From Paramarasmius palmivorus (Eukaryota; Basidiomycota; Agaricomycetes; Agaricales; Marasmiaceae): a DNA stretch of 64,000 bases. Positions 1 through 11,881 of the stretch are shown here, piece after piece. Position 1 is the stretch's first letter, and each line of letters opens with the position of its first letter. Under the pieces are notes generated by a model. It saw only the letters and a list, made by a program, of their open reading frames with translations, was not told the origin of the DNA and made no database searches. The translations under genes were made by a program, and so were the position numbers. Location of the stretch: positions 334,501 to 398,500 of the forward strand of contig JAYKXP010000050.1 of the NCBI GenBank assembly GCA_037176845.1. The letters run 5' to 3'.

Positions 1-1767
1 ACCTCAACCTCAACCCAAACGTACACAAGGCACGTCTCCCATGTGAATGTTACCTATTCCTTCGCTAACGTCTCATTTTGGTTTAGCCAAGGGCAAGAAA
101 CCCAGCCTCCTCCAACAGTCCTCACAAGGCGTGCGAAGAAGCAGTCGTCTTGCAGTCCAACAACGTCCCGCACAGTCGACTTCCGTCAGCGAAAGCCGCG
201 ATCCCGGACCCTCTCGTTCTGTCGATGATCCTTTAAGCGTTGCCTCAAGTGCGGCCAAACGCTCACACGACGTACTGGATGCTGCCGATGATAGTGCTCA
301 AGTTTCTGCAAAGCGACGAAAGCACAACGAATCTACTAGTGATTGGCGTCTACAATGCGCCAGCTACGCGCTGGAGATGTTCAACCGTGGCGCGGTACGC
401 ACCCACGTCATTGGCACTCTCATCGTCGACGATGCATTGCAACTCTTCCTCTACACTCGTTCAGGATCATGCCGCACATCCAAATTTTCATTCGTCCAAA
501 ACCCTCGCACTTTCCTTCGCATTCTCTTAGCGTTTTCTCGCATGTCCCTCGCTGACTGGGGTATCATTCCCCAGATACAACCCGCCAGACTCGTCGAACC
601 TTCCCTTGCTCTTGGACCTCATATAATCGACCACTGGATCTTTTCCAAGCAAACTTTCGTCTTGAATGGCATCGAGTACGTTCTTGAGGAAGTTTACGTA
701 TTCCCTCGCGGTCTCGTCAGCAGGGGAACGTGGATTATCCGAGCCACCTTCAAACGACAAAGTACAGCGATTCGTGCAGTCGTCAAAGTCTCTACTCCTC
801 CTGCTCCACGACCCACGGAATGGAGCGTCGTCGATCGAGCTGTCACTACGGCGAACGCAGACCAGCAACATGCGTGGGTTGTAAACCATTTACCCAAGAT
901 TTACGACAGGGGTGACTTTGATTTGGACTTGTTCTTATCATTGTTTGAGGTGGAGAAGCGAGCGCTCAGGTTTTTGGTGGTGGAAGAGTTGAGCCCTATA
1001 ACGGAACTTACGGACCCAAATGAGATGGCCTTGGTGTTTAAGGATACCATAGAGGGTAAGTCGTCTTTTCCGTCTTCTTCTTGCCTATACTCATGTTCCT
1101 GTAGCGCATCAATGGCTCGTTCTGTACCCAAGGATCATGCATCGCGACATCAGCGTGAATAACCTGATGTACCGGCGCATCGATGGCAAAGTTTACGGTG
1201 TCCTGAACGACTTTGATCTCGCATGTTTCATTGACGAACACAGTATGCCCACCTCGAGGCAACGCACCGGAACTAAACCTTTTATCGCCATACACCTTTT
1301 GGACTTTGTCTCGAGCCCGGATGGTGGAGACAAGCATTACGTGAGATACGACCTAGAGTCGTTCTTGTACGTATTTGCTTGGATCGTTGGCCGCTTCGAA
1401 AAGGGAACGCAAATCGGCAATCCACCATACGAAAATTGGTCGCGAGGTGAATGGGAGCAAGCCAGACAGGCGAAGAGTGACTGGCTCCATAATACGAATG
1501 GATACGCATTACGGAGACGTACAAGTCGCTGCTGTCTACGCTGGTTCGCCTGATGACTCTGTTCGTCGCACGACGGATACTGCGACGTACAAGGACGCGG
1601 CCTCTGAAAGTCAACTGTTGGGAACGCCTGAGCTCACTCACCCCGATGGACGACCGTTTGAGTATGCGACTCTCGGTGGCCATGTGACATACGAAAGTTT
1701 TCTTTCAGTCTTTGATCGGGTAGTCCCTGGCAGACGCTCAGTGTCGCCGTCTCCCTCGAGTGACTAG
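1..1767 (+). pseudogene. FunK1-type protein kinase, 5' end outside window, frame-shifted 3' end
   Basis: This is the 3' part of a fungal-specific FunK1 kinase. An intron ends at about 86; the exon 87-1055 encodes the N-lobe (CASYALEMFNRG, GTWI, VVKVS with the likely beta-3 lysine), intron 1056-1104 follows, and the next exon carries the catalytic loop MHRDISVNNLMY, the metal-site equivalent NDFDLA, GTKPFIA and YDLESFLYVFAW. Introns and sequence match the complete paralogue at 17774-20521. The reading frame changes twice between about 1500 and 1590: YKSLLSTLVRLM lies in a second frame and DGRPFEYATLGGHVTY in a third, and no intron of workable size explains this. It is therefore either a decaying gene or contains sequence errors. 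The start codon lies left of the window. Confidence 0.8.
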
Positions 1768-1992
1768 TGTTGGAGAAACTTGGCGATGAAGGTGCTTCTG
1801 ATAATGACATATTACATTACGCTGCGGCATATACGCTATATCTTTCCGAAGGCTTCTATTGGAGTACACCCTTTTTCGATATGTTATGTTCTTTGCTTTC
1901 GAGTAACTGCTATGTACTGTAATGTGTACTTTACTTCTGAACTCGATTTACATAAATAGCCCAAACATCGCCCAATGGAACCATCGCAAATA

Positions 1993-3863
1993 TCAGTGAG
2001 ATCCAGACGTGTCATCGTCGGAGTCATAACTCTCATCGTCATCAGAATCAGAATCATGCTCCCACTGCTCGCATTCATACCGTGGCGGTCTCTGGTAGTT
2101 GGGATGCCCTGCAATTCAACATCAGACTAGAATCACACAAAAGACTTGCCAGCACCCACCAAGGGGACCGAAAAACATCCTTTGCCATGCCTGAGCACGT
2201 TCTGTCGGATTGGTCGCATTGACGATTTGTCTTCCTACAGCAGCACGTTCAGCTAAAGTGTACCCTAGATCGTCGACTTGAGTGTCGGGGGCTTGAGCGG
2301 GAAGTTCGATGTCTTGAGGATTTGTACTGCTTATACCATTGCGCCAGTCAACAAGACCGGTACGACCAGACGATGGGGAATCGGGTTCCGGTTCCAGTAC
2401 CGGTTCACCAATGTCGTCCTGGCTGGCATCCGAGGCAGGCTGTTTTTCAGGGTTGAAGGTGGTATCTTTTTCCACGTCGTCAGATTCTTCGTCAAATGTG
2501 GAGTCCGATCTGTTGAGCTGGCTGATTTGAGTGGCTTGGTCAACTGAAGGAGCCTGAGCACTGGCGACAGGCGCTTCGTTGGTAAGTGTACGGCCAGTAC
2601 TGTCGAGACTGGGCTGGGAAGGCTTGACCCGAGTCGCCACATCCTCAACGGCTTGGACAGCCGCATCCACTTTGGCGTAGAATTTGCGGGTACGACCAGG
2701 AGGTATATAATATATGAGGCCAACCAACTCAGCCAAGGCATCCCGATATAAAGAAAGGTAGATTTCTTGAGAACGAGTAAGATGCGTTGTATCGTTGACG
2801 GCTTGAACCTTGGAAGCGAAGCAGCAGATCATCGCAAAAGTGGAAGGGAAATCGCTCTTTTCTCTATTGCCCACGATACTGAACGTGACTGGCTCCCTTA
2901 TAGTTTCGCCGCGTTTCCTCTGTAGCCGAAGAGTGTCATCGATCGTGCACGGTATCCAGTCGGATTGGATTGGGGGCGGTGGGGAAGGGTCATTCGGTTT
3001 ACGAAAGGTGCGTTTTTCAGGATCCAAGATCATCAGAGGAGCATTGTCGGGGAGGTAATCGTTGGGATACAGGACGATGAGGCGCCAGGCGTGTTGATCA
3101 GGATCGTAGATAGTAGGTGTCTATCAGAAATGATCAGAAGAACAAGCATGCCATGGCGTGAACACGAACAAGTGGTCTTTCTCCTTCAGGATTCTCGTCC
3201 CAACGCTTATTATCTCTTGCTAGACATTGAGACAATAAGAAGAGGCTGCCCAGATCAAGGCCCAGTGCAATCAAGCCGTACATGTCCATAGCACAACGAT
3301 CTTCAACAGTCACTGTGGCAGCGTTGGTACTTAGTACCTGGAACAACCAACCTTGAATGATAATACCCACAAAGGCCAAGGTTTGGTCGTCCATCCAATC
3401 GGAAGGGAATGTCTCCATGGAATTTCAAACTCGTAAGCAGGTCTTCCTGTTCAAACCGCATCAGCATTTGCTGTTCAGAAAAATACAACCAGGGGCTTAC
3501 GATTGCCTCCTTCAGATTTTTGTAAGCTGTTTTTTGCTCGCTGTTGCCGTATTTGCTATCCATATCGTTCAGCCAGTGCGCAGCCAGGACCCCAGTCTTG
3601 GTAGATCCCCTAATCCAATCTCTCTGGTCAGAAAAAAGAAGCTTGTATAACAGTCTCTTTTTCTCCCTGTTGGCCTTGCGAGAGGCTTGAGATGGTGTGA
3701 GAGTTTTGGAGTCGTCGATTTTCGGATTCATGGCATCACTCTCTGTAACCGGCTGAGTTCTTGAGGCATGAGTTGTCCGCAAAGGATTTCTGGGCCGCTT
3801 CTGCACTGGAGGTTGTACATCGTAGCGTCCAGTTTCCTTATTGTAGCCCTTGAGGTCGACCAT
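1993..3863 (-). CDS. Hypothetical protein, four exons, acidic C-terminus
   Basis: I do not recognise this family. The model joins 3501-3863, 3170-3412, 2160-3120 and 1993-2108 on the minus strand. The exons total 1683 nt with consistent phases and give 560 residues. Splice sites include GTAAGC at 3500 and GTGGGT at 2159; introns are 49-88 nt. The N-terminal part is basic (NREKKRLLYKLLFSDQRDWI), the middle holds IYDPDQHAWRLIVLYP and a soluble alpha/beta-like region, then a Ser/Glu/Pro-rich linker follows. The tail is strongly acidic with DSDSDDDESYDSDDD. There is no signal peptide or membrane segment. A good donor (GTGAGT at about 3900) upstream of the ATG hints at a 5'-UTR intron. The function is unknown; a regulatory or nuclear role is only a guess from composition. 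Confidence 0.6.
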
Positions 3864-4809
3864 CCTGGGTTAATCGGCGAGAGTGACTCGGAAGAAACTC
3901 ACCTCCTGGATGAAATTGCGTGGGAACCTGCCTTGAAATTTCTCAGGGCCTAGGCCCAGGCCCTTCCGAGTGACCTCTTCTTATCCTTCAGTTTTCACCA
4001 TCCTCATTCCCAACACATTCCAAATCCCCGAAACTCGAAGTTCGCTGCGTATCGTTTACCAAAGATATGGATGAACCTAAGGAGGAGAGATAGCGAAGCC
4101 GATGAATGAAAAACTCGGATATCACATATATCATTATGGCACTAAGCAGAAACCCAGGGCTTCAAATTGCGACGTAGTCTTCCGGTATCCCTCGCTGAAG
4201 CTCGACATGGAATTGGTTCGGCTTATAGTCTACTGTGACAATCTCTGGACAGGAAACGTACGCTTTTCAACTTCAGTGCGTGTAACTTTCCCGCTCGTTG
4301 CCTCAAGCACTGACCACTAATTTCGAAGCCTCCAGGTCGGTCAGGTTACTAGGTCCTGAATGCACCTATCAATGTCAATGTGCTGTATATAAACCTATAC
4401 CAATGGTGCATCAGTAGGACATCTCCCTGGACAGTCGATTCCTGACCGACGTCTTTCCTTCAAGCTCTTGTATTAGGGCAACGGGTTCTGCTATGAGAAG
4501 CTTTCTGTGATTTTTTTGTACCAGATGGAATGCCTTGCATGACGCTTGCAAGACCTAGGTCTTGGATACGCTGACGGAACGACAGTGTGTGTGCAAGGAC
4601 TGCTTCATGGTTCGTCTTCCAGTGAATTTCCTCGCTGTTGAGTTGCCATTAACATAATAAGGCTCATAGCAGGCCGTGCGCTCTTCCTTGAGCTGAATAA
4701 TGCCGCCAAAAATTGTACATTCATAGGAAATTGTACGCAAGAATACTATACATTATACAGGATATTTGACTCTGATTATTAGGGAAACGAATACTTGATG
4801 GGGTATAAA
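3864..4809. other. Intergenic stretch, nothing recognised
   Basis: This 0.95 kb lies between two minus-strand genes. It contains only short ORFs without recognisable motifs. It should include the promoter of the 1993-3863 gene and the 3' region of the zinc-finger gene. Confidence 0.4.
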
Positions 4810-5595
4810 TCAATCGCCCAAGACACTATGAGTCATCTTGGAGGGATTCAATTTGCACGATCTACTGTGACGCTTGATATCCGATTTGGTGACCGTTTTC
4901 TGGGGACAAAAGGGACATTTGTACGGCCTTTCTCCTCGATGAGACCTGATATGACCTAATTCGAGCCCGTTTAGATGTTACTATCAGGATGTTGGATAAA
5001 AAAACAGCCTCGCTTTTTAAATTGTGGCGGGCTGTAAAAGTAGCCATGCAAGGCCAAAAGCCAGTGCACTGGTACAGCTTCTTCCCTGGAAGTCTTCGGT
5101 TCTCGTTTGCAGCCCTGACGCCCTCTGATGCTACGAACGGCTTGACAGCTTGCGGCGTGACTATAGAAACTATAGGCGTCACGGCGTGGAGACTGTGATT
5201 GCTGTTTGTCCGACTCGGAACCGGGTTCTCGCCACTGGTGTTGCATGACGAGCCCCAGTTTATCGCAAAGTACGTCGTGACGTTCTGATGATGGCGTATA
5301 TCCGGACCCAAAGACGGGGTAGTTGACAGAATTGGCGGAGGGCGGGAGCAAGTGGAAAGGAACGACATTCACCATGTATGTGCCTAAATGTGAGTCAATG
5401 GTCGGAACTGTTGCTGAAGTTTTTTTGTAGTAGTGCTGACCTTCTGACACCAGGTTGTCTTCCTTGTGGTACGATGGTGTACCCCAGGACCCGTCCAACG
5501 ACGGGCGTCTGGCTTTATGATCTGTGACGCTAAAAGATGGGTGAGGAGGTTAGCAGCTAGTGATAGGATATAATGGCGTACTGATCAGCGTTCAT
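4810..5595 (-). CDS. C2H2/C2HC zinc-finger protein (putative transcription factor)
   Basis: This is a small zinc-finger protein, probably a DNA-binding regulator in the nucleus. Exon 1 is only 14 nt (ATG at 5595), exon 2 is 5441-5529 and exon 3 starts at 5383. The fingers are near the C-terminus. Finger 1 reads YQCTGFWPC followed by 12 residues and H-x3-H. It joins through RGERPY to finger 2, CPFC followed by 12 residues and HSRSC, which is a C2HC finger. To join the halves of finger 1 (HNLKS to HIRSH), an intron from about 5014 to 4953 must be removed; its donor is GC rather than GT. A second frame change near 5300 needs a 43-nt intron (GTCAAC...CATCAG) or marks a frameshift. Upstream residues are low complexity. 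Target genes cannot be inferred. Confidence 0.65.
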
Positions 5596-6650
5596 GTTGC
5601 GCGGCTAGCTTCAATCGGTAAAATCCAGACGTTAGCATTCCCCTTTTTATGTGCACACCTACAAAACCTAAACGGTTACTGCTGTACCATCTCGAAACCT
5701 ATTTCATAACATTCGTGCAGGAATAAGATACACCCGTGCCACCATCTCTGCATCGTTTCCATCTGACGCGTCCTGATGTTCAATTATGATTCTTGTCACC
5801 CAGGAGAACGAGTCGGTCCATCGACGACTCCGGACTACTGAATCAGGCATTCAAATTCACTAGCCGAGCTTCTACAAAGTTGTATGTCAGATCGATTGAA
5901 TGAACACGATCCCATAAGGGGACCGTAGTACTACAGCAGGATTGTAGGTTAACTCCTGTGGCAATTCTGTGGCGTACCAGTCACGAACCACTCGAAGCCC
6001 CATGTGTTGGCAAGTTGCTCGCTGTGAGTATAGTAGTGAATTGAACGACTGTAAGGTCTACGATCGTGCGTTTGCACGTCATGACGAAGAACTTTGAGTA
6101 GAGTCGCTGCAAGAACTTGACTCCAAAGGTCGTCGGACGCCTTGAGGCATCCGACCAGCTGGTAAGGCTTGCTGTAAAAATCTAGATGTGTTGATCTTGC
6201 GTGGCTCTGGGAACCACTGACCAACCACTGACACGATATCAGGAAAGCTGCATACATACTAGAAACGACTCAACAAAACGCGATCATCATGGAGTGAGAC
6301 ATACATAACGCGGCCCAATGCAACTTCCGAATGGTAACGAACCCAATGATTGTCCACATGCTAACTTTGAGCTTCTTGCGGAAAACATAATTCGATTGGG
6401 GTTATCTGGGTGCAGCACAACTACTCTGTGCTCTGTTGGTTGCTCCTGCGCAGCAAACACGTGAATTGTTAGCCTTTATATTTGAAGTATAAGTAGACAC
6501 GATGTCCGATGAGCCCAAAGTCCCGTCGATGTCACCACTTAACGCCCCCCCATCCCTTGACCACGATCACTATCCCCCACGGTGGCGTTACTAACCCCAA
6601 CCATTCACACAATACGCAAGAACACGGCGGTAAGACCCATAATGATTCTC
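5596..6650. other. Intergenic stretch, nothing recognised
   Basis: There are only scattered short ORFs here, the longest at 5949-6257 on the minus strand, with no motif or splice pattern I trust. It contains the promoter of the zinc-finger gene and the 3' end of the split gene to its right. Confidence 0.35.
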
Positions 6651-6779
6651 ACATACCTATCTTCGGATTGAAACCCTATCACAGCCCTGTGTGTAAGTGT
6701 TTGTACCGTCTGCGAAAACCGTGCGGGCTGAATTCTGCTGAATTCCGCACTGCGGGAGACGATTTTTCCCGCACTTGTA

Positions 6780-7341
6780 AGCAAGGACGGTTGGGTGATT
6801 GAATGATGTGGAAGATGTCGACGGCGTGGAAAGGTGCTTCGTTGATTTGATGGTACAGGATGGTACCAAGATGCCGTTTGCTGGAGGGGGTAGATAAAGT
6901 GTACAAGAGGTCATCTGGAAAGCGAACATCAGAATTCAGGACACGACGGTCGAAGGACTGACAGAGGCGGCTCACCAAAATGAGAACAGAAAGTGACAGC
7001 GCAACCCAGACCCTGGCTCGTTCGAAAGAGCCCTTTTGTCGTGGAATTTGGATTGTGGCGATTACGTGGGCAAACGATGAAACCGACAAAGAGACCCGTT
7101 GAAGCGGGCGGCTGAGGCATTGGGATAAGGGGTTACCTGCAAGACTGAAGATACTCATGGCAGACAGTGGTACGTGCGAAGTATATCTCAACATGTTTTG
7201 GGCAGTATCTGAGTTCGAGTTGCGGAAGGCACTAGTAGCTGGTTGACGATACTTTGGTCACGGTTTTCGTCGACAAAGTAGAGCGAATAGACTTGGGGGT
7301 TGAGGCAAAGCTTTCTCCAGTCTTGGGTCACCATAATTGAA
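6780..7341 (-). pseudogene. 3' part of an unknown gene split by the hAT insertion
   Basis: This is the downstream half of a minus-strand gene whose upstream half lies at 13736-14211. Directly beside the target-site duplication the exon reads FIHGSIMVTQDWRKLC, NPQVYSLYFVDENRDQ and LVPSATRTQILPKT. It splices (donor GTTGAG near 7191, acceptor CTTGCAG near 7136) into the next exon, which has a hydrophobic stretch VWVALSLSVLILVSRLC that may span the membrane, followed by RFPDDLLYTLSTP. Removing the transposon and one copy of the duplication gives a continuous frame across the junction. The exact 3' end is uncertain. The family is not recognised. Confidence 0.55.
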
Positions 7342-7349
7342 CCATGGAT
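7342..7349. repeat. Left target-site duplication of hAT element
   Basis: The 8-bp CCATGGAT directly abuts the terminal TAGGGGTGG and is repeated exactly at 13728-13735. Eight bases is the length made by hAT transposases. Confidence 0.93.
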
Positions 7350-7359
7350 TAGGGGTGGA

Positions 7360-7520
7360 CACCGTACGCCATACGGATACGGCCGTACAAAGTACGACTA
7401 TCAACGGTATACGGTACAACCGTATCCGTACCGTATCGAGTCTCAGACAGATGCTTTTCGGACACGGGTACGGCTGTATATACGGTGTTACGGTCGTATG
7501 TACGGTACAGGCTGTACTCA
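7360..7520. repeat. Left subterminal repeat cluster (GTACGG words)
   Basis: There are many copies of GTACGG, CCGTAC and CGTATCCGTA in both orientations just inside the left hAT end, mirrored at the right end. They are likely binding sites for the element's own transposase; this role is inferred from hAT biology. Confidence 0.75.
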
Positions 7521-7550
7521 AATAGCCAATAAACTTGGAAGCAAAGTCAT

Positions 7551-10500
7551 TTACTCATCGTCTTCGTCATCTGAATCACCACAAAGATCCACCACAGCTT
7601 CTCGAGCCAAATGAAGCCGCTGCTTCACCAACATCAGTGTCTCAATTGTTTCCGGCTTGAGACTAGCACGTCGAAGAGATATAGTGTCTCTTCCACTCGA
7701 AAAGATACGCTCAACGGCAACGGCAGAGCCTGAAGTCATCAGTCCAACATATAAACAGCATTGGGCTCGAAGACATACCGGGAATAGCTAATAGGTCTCG
7801 AGCTAAACAATAGAGCTTCGGATATATCTTGCGGTGTCGGTACCACCAATTAATAGGATCAGTGGTATCGAAATCCTTCGGTTCAAGCTTGAAATAGTCT
7901 TCGAGCTCGTTGGTATCGACCCGTGCCTTCTTCTTGTAGCGGGCTGTGAAGTTCAGCTTGGTGGGAGAATGTTCTGGTGCAGTGGGCTGAGATGATGGAG
8001 TAGATGTGGCATCTGTGGAGCTTTGGTTATCCTGAGCTGCGTAAAATAGGTTGTAATATTCGAGGAGCTCGGCCTTGAAATCAGCCAAGTCACTCAAGAG
8101 GATATGGTCATCTGCGAAATCCTCTCGAAGACCAGCGTAGTTGATACGAGGATCAAGCACTAAACGGCAATTCAGCTTAGGTCAGAGCAATGTAAGTAGC
8201 ACTCACAAGAAGCCCATACATAGAATGGTGATTTATCAAATTTGAAGTAGTAGTCACTCAGTTTCATGTGCGACTTCACCAAGCCCTCCTTCAACTGAGG
8301 TGATACGTCATCGGAAAGAACGGAAAGGATGTCTCGTAGCTCGTCCTGAAGGCCGCGGAAGATTGCTTGGACTGTAGATAGCATAGGCTTTTTCGTCGTG
8401 GACATCTGGGTGGTTGCCGACCTAAATGCCTTGAGCCACTTGGATACTGTCTGAATCGAGTTCCAGTCCGTGTCGGAAAGATCATAGTCAAGCCGGAGAT
8501 CTCTGTCTCTTGCGACATATGAATCTACGGCCTCACGGTAATCCAGTGCACGTCCTATGAAGGAAATAAACATCGTAAACGATAACTTGTGCGAACGGGT
8601 AAAAGTCACTGGCTCACGTAGCATTTGGTGGGTTGAGGACCAACGTGTCCTGACATCAAGGATGAGGATGACTGCTGTTTCACTCTTGCTATTGGATTTC
8701 TCGTATGCGTGATGTACAGCACGAGTCCACAGCTTTCGGCGCTGTGGGCTTCCCCGAACAAATTTCACAATGTGGCGTAGCTGAAGCATCAACAAAGCAT
8801 TAGCAGCCTTCAAAGCCAATGAGGGACAATCCTTACCTTCTGAAGAGGAGAGATAACCTCATCGCCGAAAACTCCGTCGTCTTCAGCTGTGTCTTGGTCA
8901 TCTCCCTCTGTTCGAAATGCGGCATCATCATCATACTTGCGCGCAAGTGGTGCTGTGACAGTTTCCTGGTAGGGTGCCTTTCGAGAAGCCGCGGCGACAA
9001 AATCACGCTCAGAGATGGCATCCAAGCCTCGTAAAAGCTATATAAAAATATGAGAATCATAGTAGTTGATACAGAAGCAAGTAAGACGAACCTCCAAGGC
9101 AGCGAGATGGATCGTGTGTGGCATACATCTCAGACGAGCCTTGCGTGCTGAAAACGGGATGTTTTCACTACGACAGCGCTGCTCAATAGCCTGAAGCATA
9201 GTGTCATTGTTTGTAGCATTGTCCATTACAAATGCCATGACCTACACAATAAGAGAATGAGCTCAAACTAGTTCTTATTATCTGTAAACACGTACCCGGT
9301 GTTTGAGATTGTAAAATGACAATGTCCCCCACACCAGCTCTGCCATGTTCTCGCCACTATGCTCCCCTTTAAGCTCACGGAAATCAATAAGAAGCTCTTC
9401 TGCCATTGTGTGTTAGTAAAGGAATCACCGTAATCTGAGACTCAATGAAACGTACCAAGCTTGCCCTTGTTGGTGATGTAATGAGCAACGATAGCCATGA
9501 AAGCATACCCATTACTTGACGTCCATGTGTCTAATGAGAGTGATACCCTTGATTCCAGCTCCTGAAATGGATCGTTCAACATGCAGCTTGGAAAAGAAAG
9601 AATACAAGACAGGTACACTGAACATATCCCTAATGCTTTCCCGTGAATCCTGGCCCATCTTGAAGATCCTACTCCGAATGGCCTTCCGATCGGGAATCTT
9701 GAGACTTGGCGAGGGATGGTGCGTGTACTTCAATAGTGCCTGAAACTCCGGCCTCTCAACCTCTTCAAAAGGTTGGTCACAGGCAACAATCCATTCGGCG
9801 AGCAGTTGTTCAAACTTGTCTTGGTCCCATTCACCCTGTATACTCTGGTTAGCTCTAATTGAGTTGTATATAGTCGAAGTGAATGAACCATTTGATTTCC
9901 TGCCTGACGCTCAAAGGCCTTGACTATGTTTTCAGTGGCCGACTCAAGCTGACCAAGATATTGGCTAATAGTTTCAGAATCAAGAAGCTTGCGCCCAGAC
10001 GCTATGTCGAGCTCTTCTTGGGACGGAGGCTGATTTCGCAGCTGCATAACCTTGTACAGACGATACATGGCCGGAAAGTGAACACGGAGATGGTTTATAA
10101 GTCCTTGAAAAGTAGAATATTAAGCTATGTTGGATCAGAGAATGCAAACCTTACCAGTGAGGCTGCCTTTCATGGTCGGCGTGATGACCAGTGTTTTACG
10201 CTTGCCATGCCAGCAACGATATTCTTTATTGGTCTTCTCAGGTATGCGTCGGCCATGCTTATCAACATTGAGACCCAACGAGATGTTGCTTGACGTGATT
10301 CGATGCCATCCGATGCCATCTGAGAAATTCGATGTCTGCTGATATTCACCTGACGTATACTCAGAAAATATATCTGGGACTTTACAAAATGGACAGAGGA
10401 ACTTGGAAAAACACGTTGAAAAGTTTTCGAGCTCGCGGCTGGTCCGTGCGCGAGTCAGGGTCAAATTGACTTCGAAGACACTTTCTCCCACGTCCCATTC

Positions 10501-11845
10501 TTTCCCTCCAACCACCACCATCTCCTCTTCCCGACCTATCCCAACCTCTATAGCCGCTGGAATGGTGTAGGACATGCATTTGGGATGACGGAAAAGCAGA
10601 TTCTTGGTATGGTTTGGGTTCAATGCTTTGATTTGTATTGAATTCTCACGGCAAGGCTTGTATAGGCTCGTTCCTCTACCGGTACTCCCAGAACGTTGCA
10701 GTGAGTCTTGGAGAGTTATCTAATTCTTGTCACCAACCTCACATTATCACATCATACAGGATCTCGTCGTCGCATAAGAAGAGTAGGAGCAAAGCCAGCG
10801 GTAGATCAAACGGTGCCCGTTGGAGAACGCAGTCTCGCCAGGACTTGTATGTCGGTTTCGGAAATGGTTGGGAGTTTGGAATCTGGGGACGGCAGGGCAC
10901 AGGGTTTAGAGCATCAGTTTCGTTGGGGGCAAGAGCTTTGGGGTTCGCTCGGGGTTCGTTAGCTGGGCCATACTTGTCGGAAACTGGATGTATTATACTT
11001 AGTAGTATGTTGTTGAATATATTCATTTTACACTAATAAACGTTGAGCCCTAGGGTGAACCGGAGCAAGAAAACCCATATGTAGCCGATTGTCAGGATCT
11101 ATCAGGTAACGTCTAATAGCATCGGATAACGTCCGCGAAAACTCCCACTTAAGGATGTCATTCGACACCATCCGACGTTATACGACAGATGGGCTGGGCA
11201 TCGAATCGCGTCGGATAGCGTCCAATAAAACCCCACTGGGATTGAGATCCTCATAAAAATGATATATCATGTTCTTTTTTACAGCCGGAACCTGTAGCCA
11301 TAGGTTTTCAAACGAGCTCAATCGAAGTCATCAAGTCATACCTTCAGATTGGATGAGCTAGAGGCTCCAGAGTCCACTTGTTCTTCGACGTCTTCGATCT
11401 CAACAGCCTTTCGTTTCCCGCTCGACGCGGTACTGGCGTTAATTGCAGGCTCTTTGCCCTTAGTATGTCGGGAATGTGAAGGGTGTGTTTTTGACGGAAG
11501 GCTGGCCGAGAGCTAAATCACAAGTTAAAACTATATTTGTAGGTTATGACAAGTACTTACTTCCTCGTTCGTGATAATTTCTACTTCTTCATCCATTTCC
11601 GTATCAGAGCCTGAGAAATCACTCTCGCTCCCTGAAGCAATGTAGTCTTCATCTTCCGCGTCCGAGTCGGGCGCAGGATTGATGTTGGGATCAGCGTCAG
11701 CACCAACCACCTTAGCCTTTCGTACACGCAAAGATGAACTGCCTGGACGGCGGTGCTTGACGACCCCGTTCTCGTCTGCTTGCTCAGCCGCAATAATCTG
11801 AGCCATCCTGTCAGTCCGTTTTCGGCGGGTTTGTCTTGCAGCTTA
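7551..11845 (-). pseudogene. hAT transposase, split by a nested insertion
   Basis: It would cut and paste the hAT element. In order, the minus strand encodes: a basic then acidic N-terminal region (RQTRRKRTDRM, DSDAEDEDYIASGSE, 11340-11845); a BED-like zinc-finger region (EYRCWHGKRK, LINHLRVHFP, about 10080-10270); EFQALLKY (9736-9850); the catalytic core with SLSLDTWTSSNGYAF (9490-9560), ELKGEHSGENMAEL (about 9340-9370) and FVMDNATNND (about 9200); the insertion domain (WSSTHQMLREP, about 8620); and the C-terminal dimerisation motif SAVAVERIFSSGRDTISLRR (7620-7735). At least nine short introns separate these. All exons read open, but a 967-bp element sits inside the exon encoding FYEDLNVDKHG. 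Precise removal of it with one 7-bp repeat restores the frame, so the gene was intact until that event. Confidence 0.88.
10274..11240. mobile_element. Nested 967-bp non-autonomous element inside the hAT transposase
   Basis: The 7-bp ATTGAGA occurs at 10267-10273 and again at 11241-11247. Between them lies sequence starting CCCAACGAGATG and ending CCCACTGGG, so the ends are weak inverted repeats (CCCA...TGGG). Both ends also share the word GATTCGATGCC and related CGATGCCATCCGA/TCGGATAACGTC repeats. No transposase domain is encoded. Excising the element and one repeat rejoins EDLN to VDKHG in frame. The superfamily is unclear: 7 bp is short for hAT (8) or Mutator-like (about 9), and the outermost bases may have diverged. 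Confidence 0.75.
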
Positions 11846-11881
11846 AAGTAGGATTAGCCATATTTTTGGCACATGGAAGGT

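Noticed and set aside
7350..7520. Repeated GTACGG words looked at first like a short satellite or CRISPR-like array
   Set aside because: Irregular spacing and mirrored at the other transposon end; they are subterminal hAT repeats.
10382..11036. ORFs on both strands near 10.4-11.0 kb
   Set aside because: They lie inside the nested 967-bp element and show no domain.
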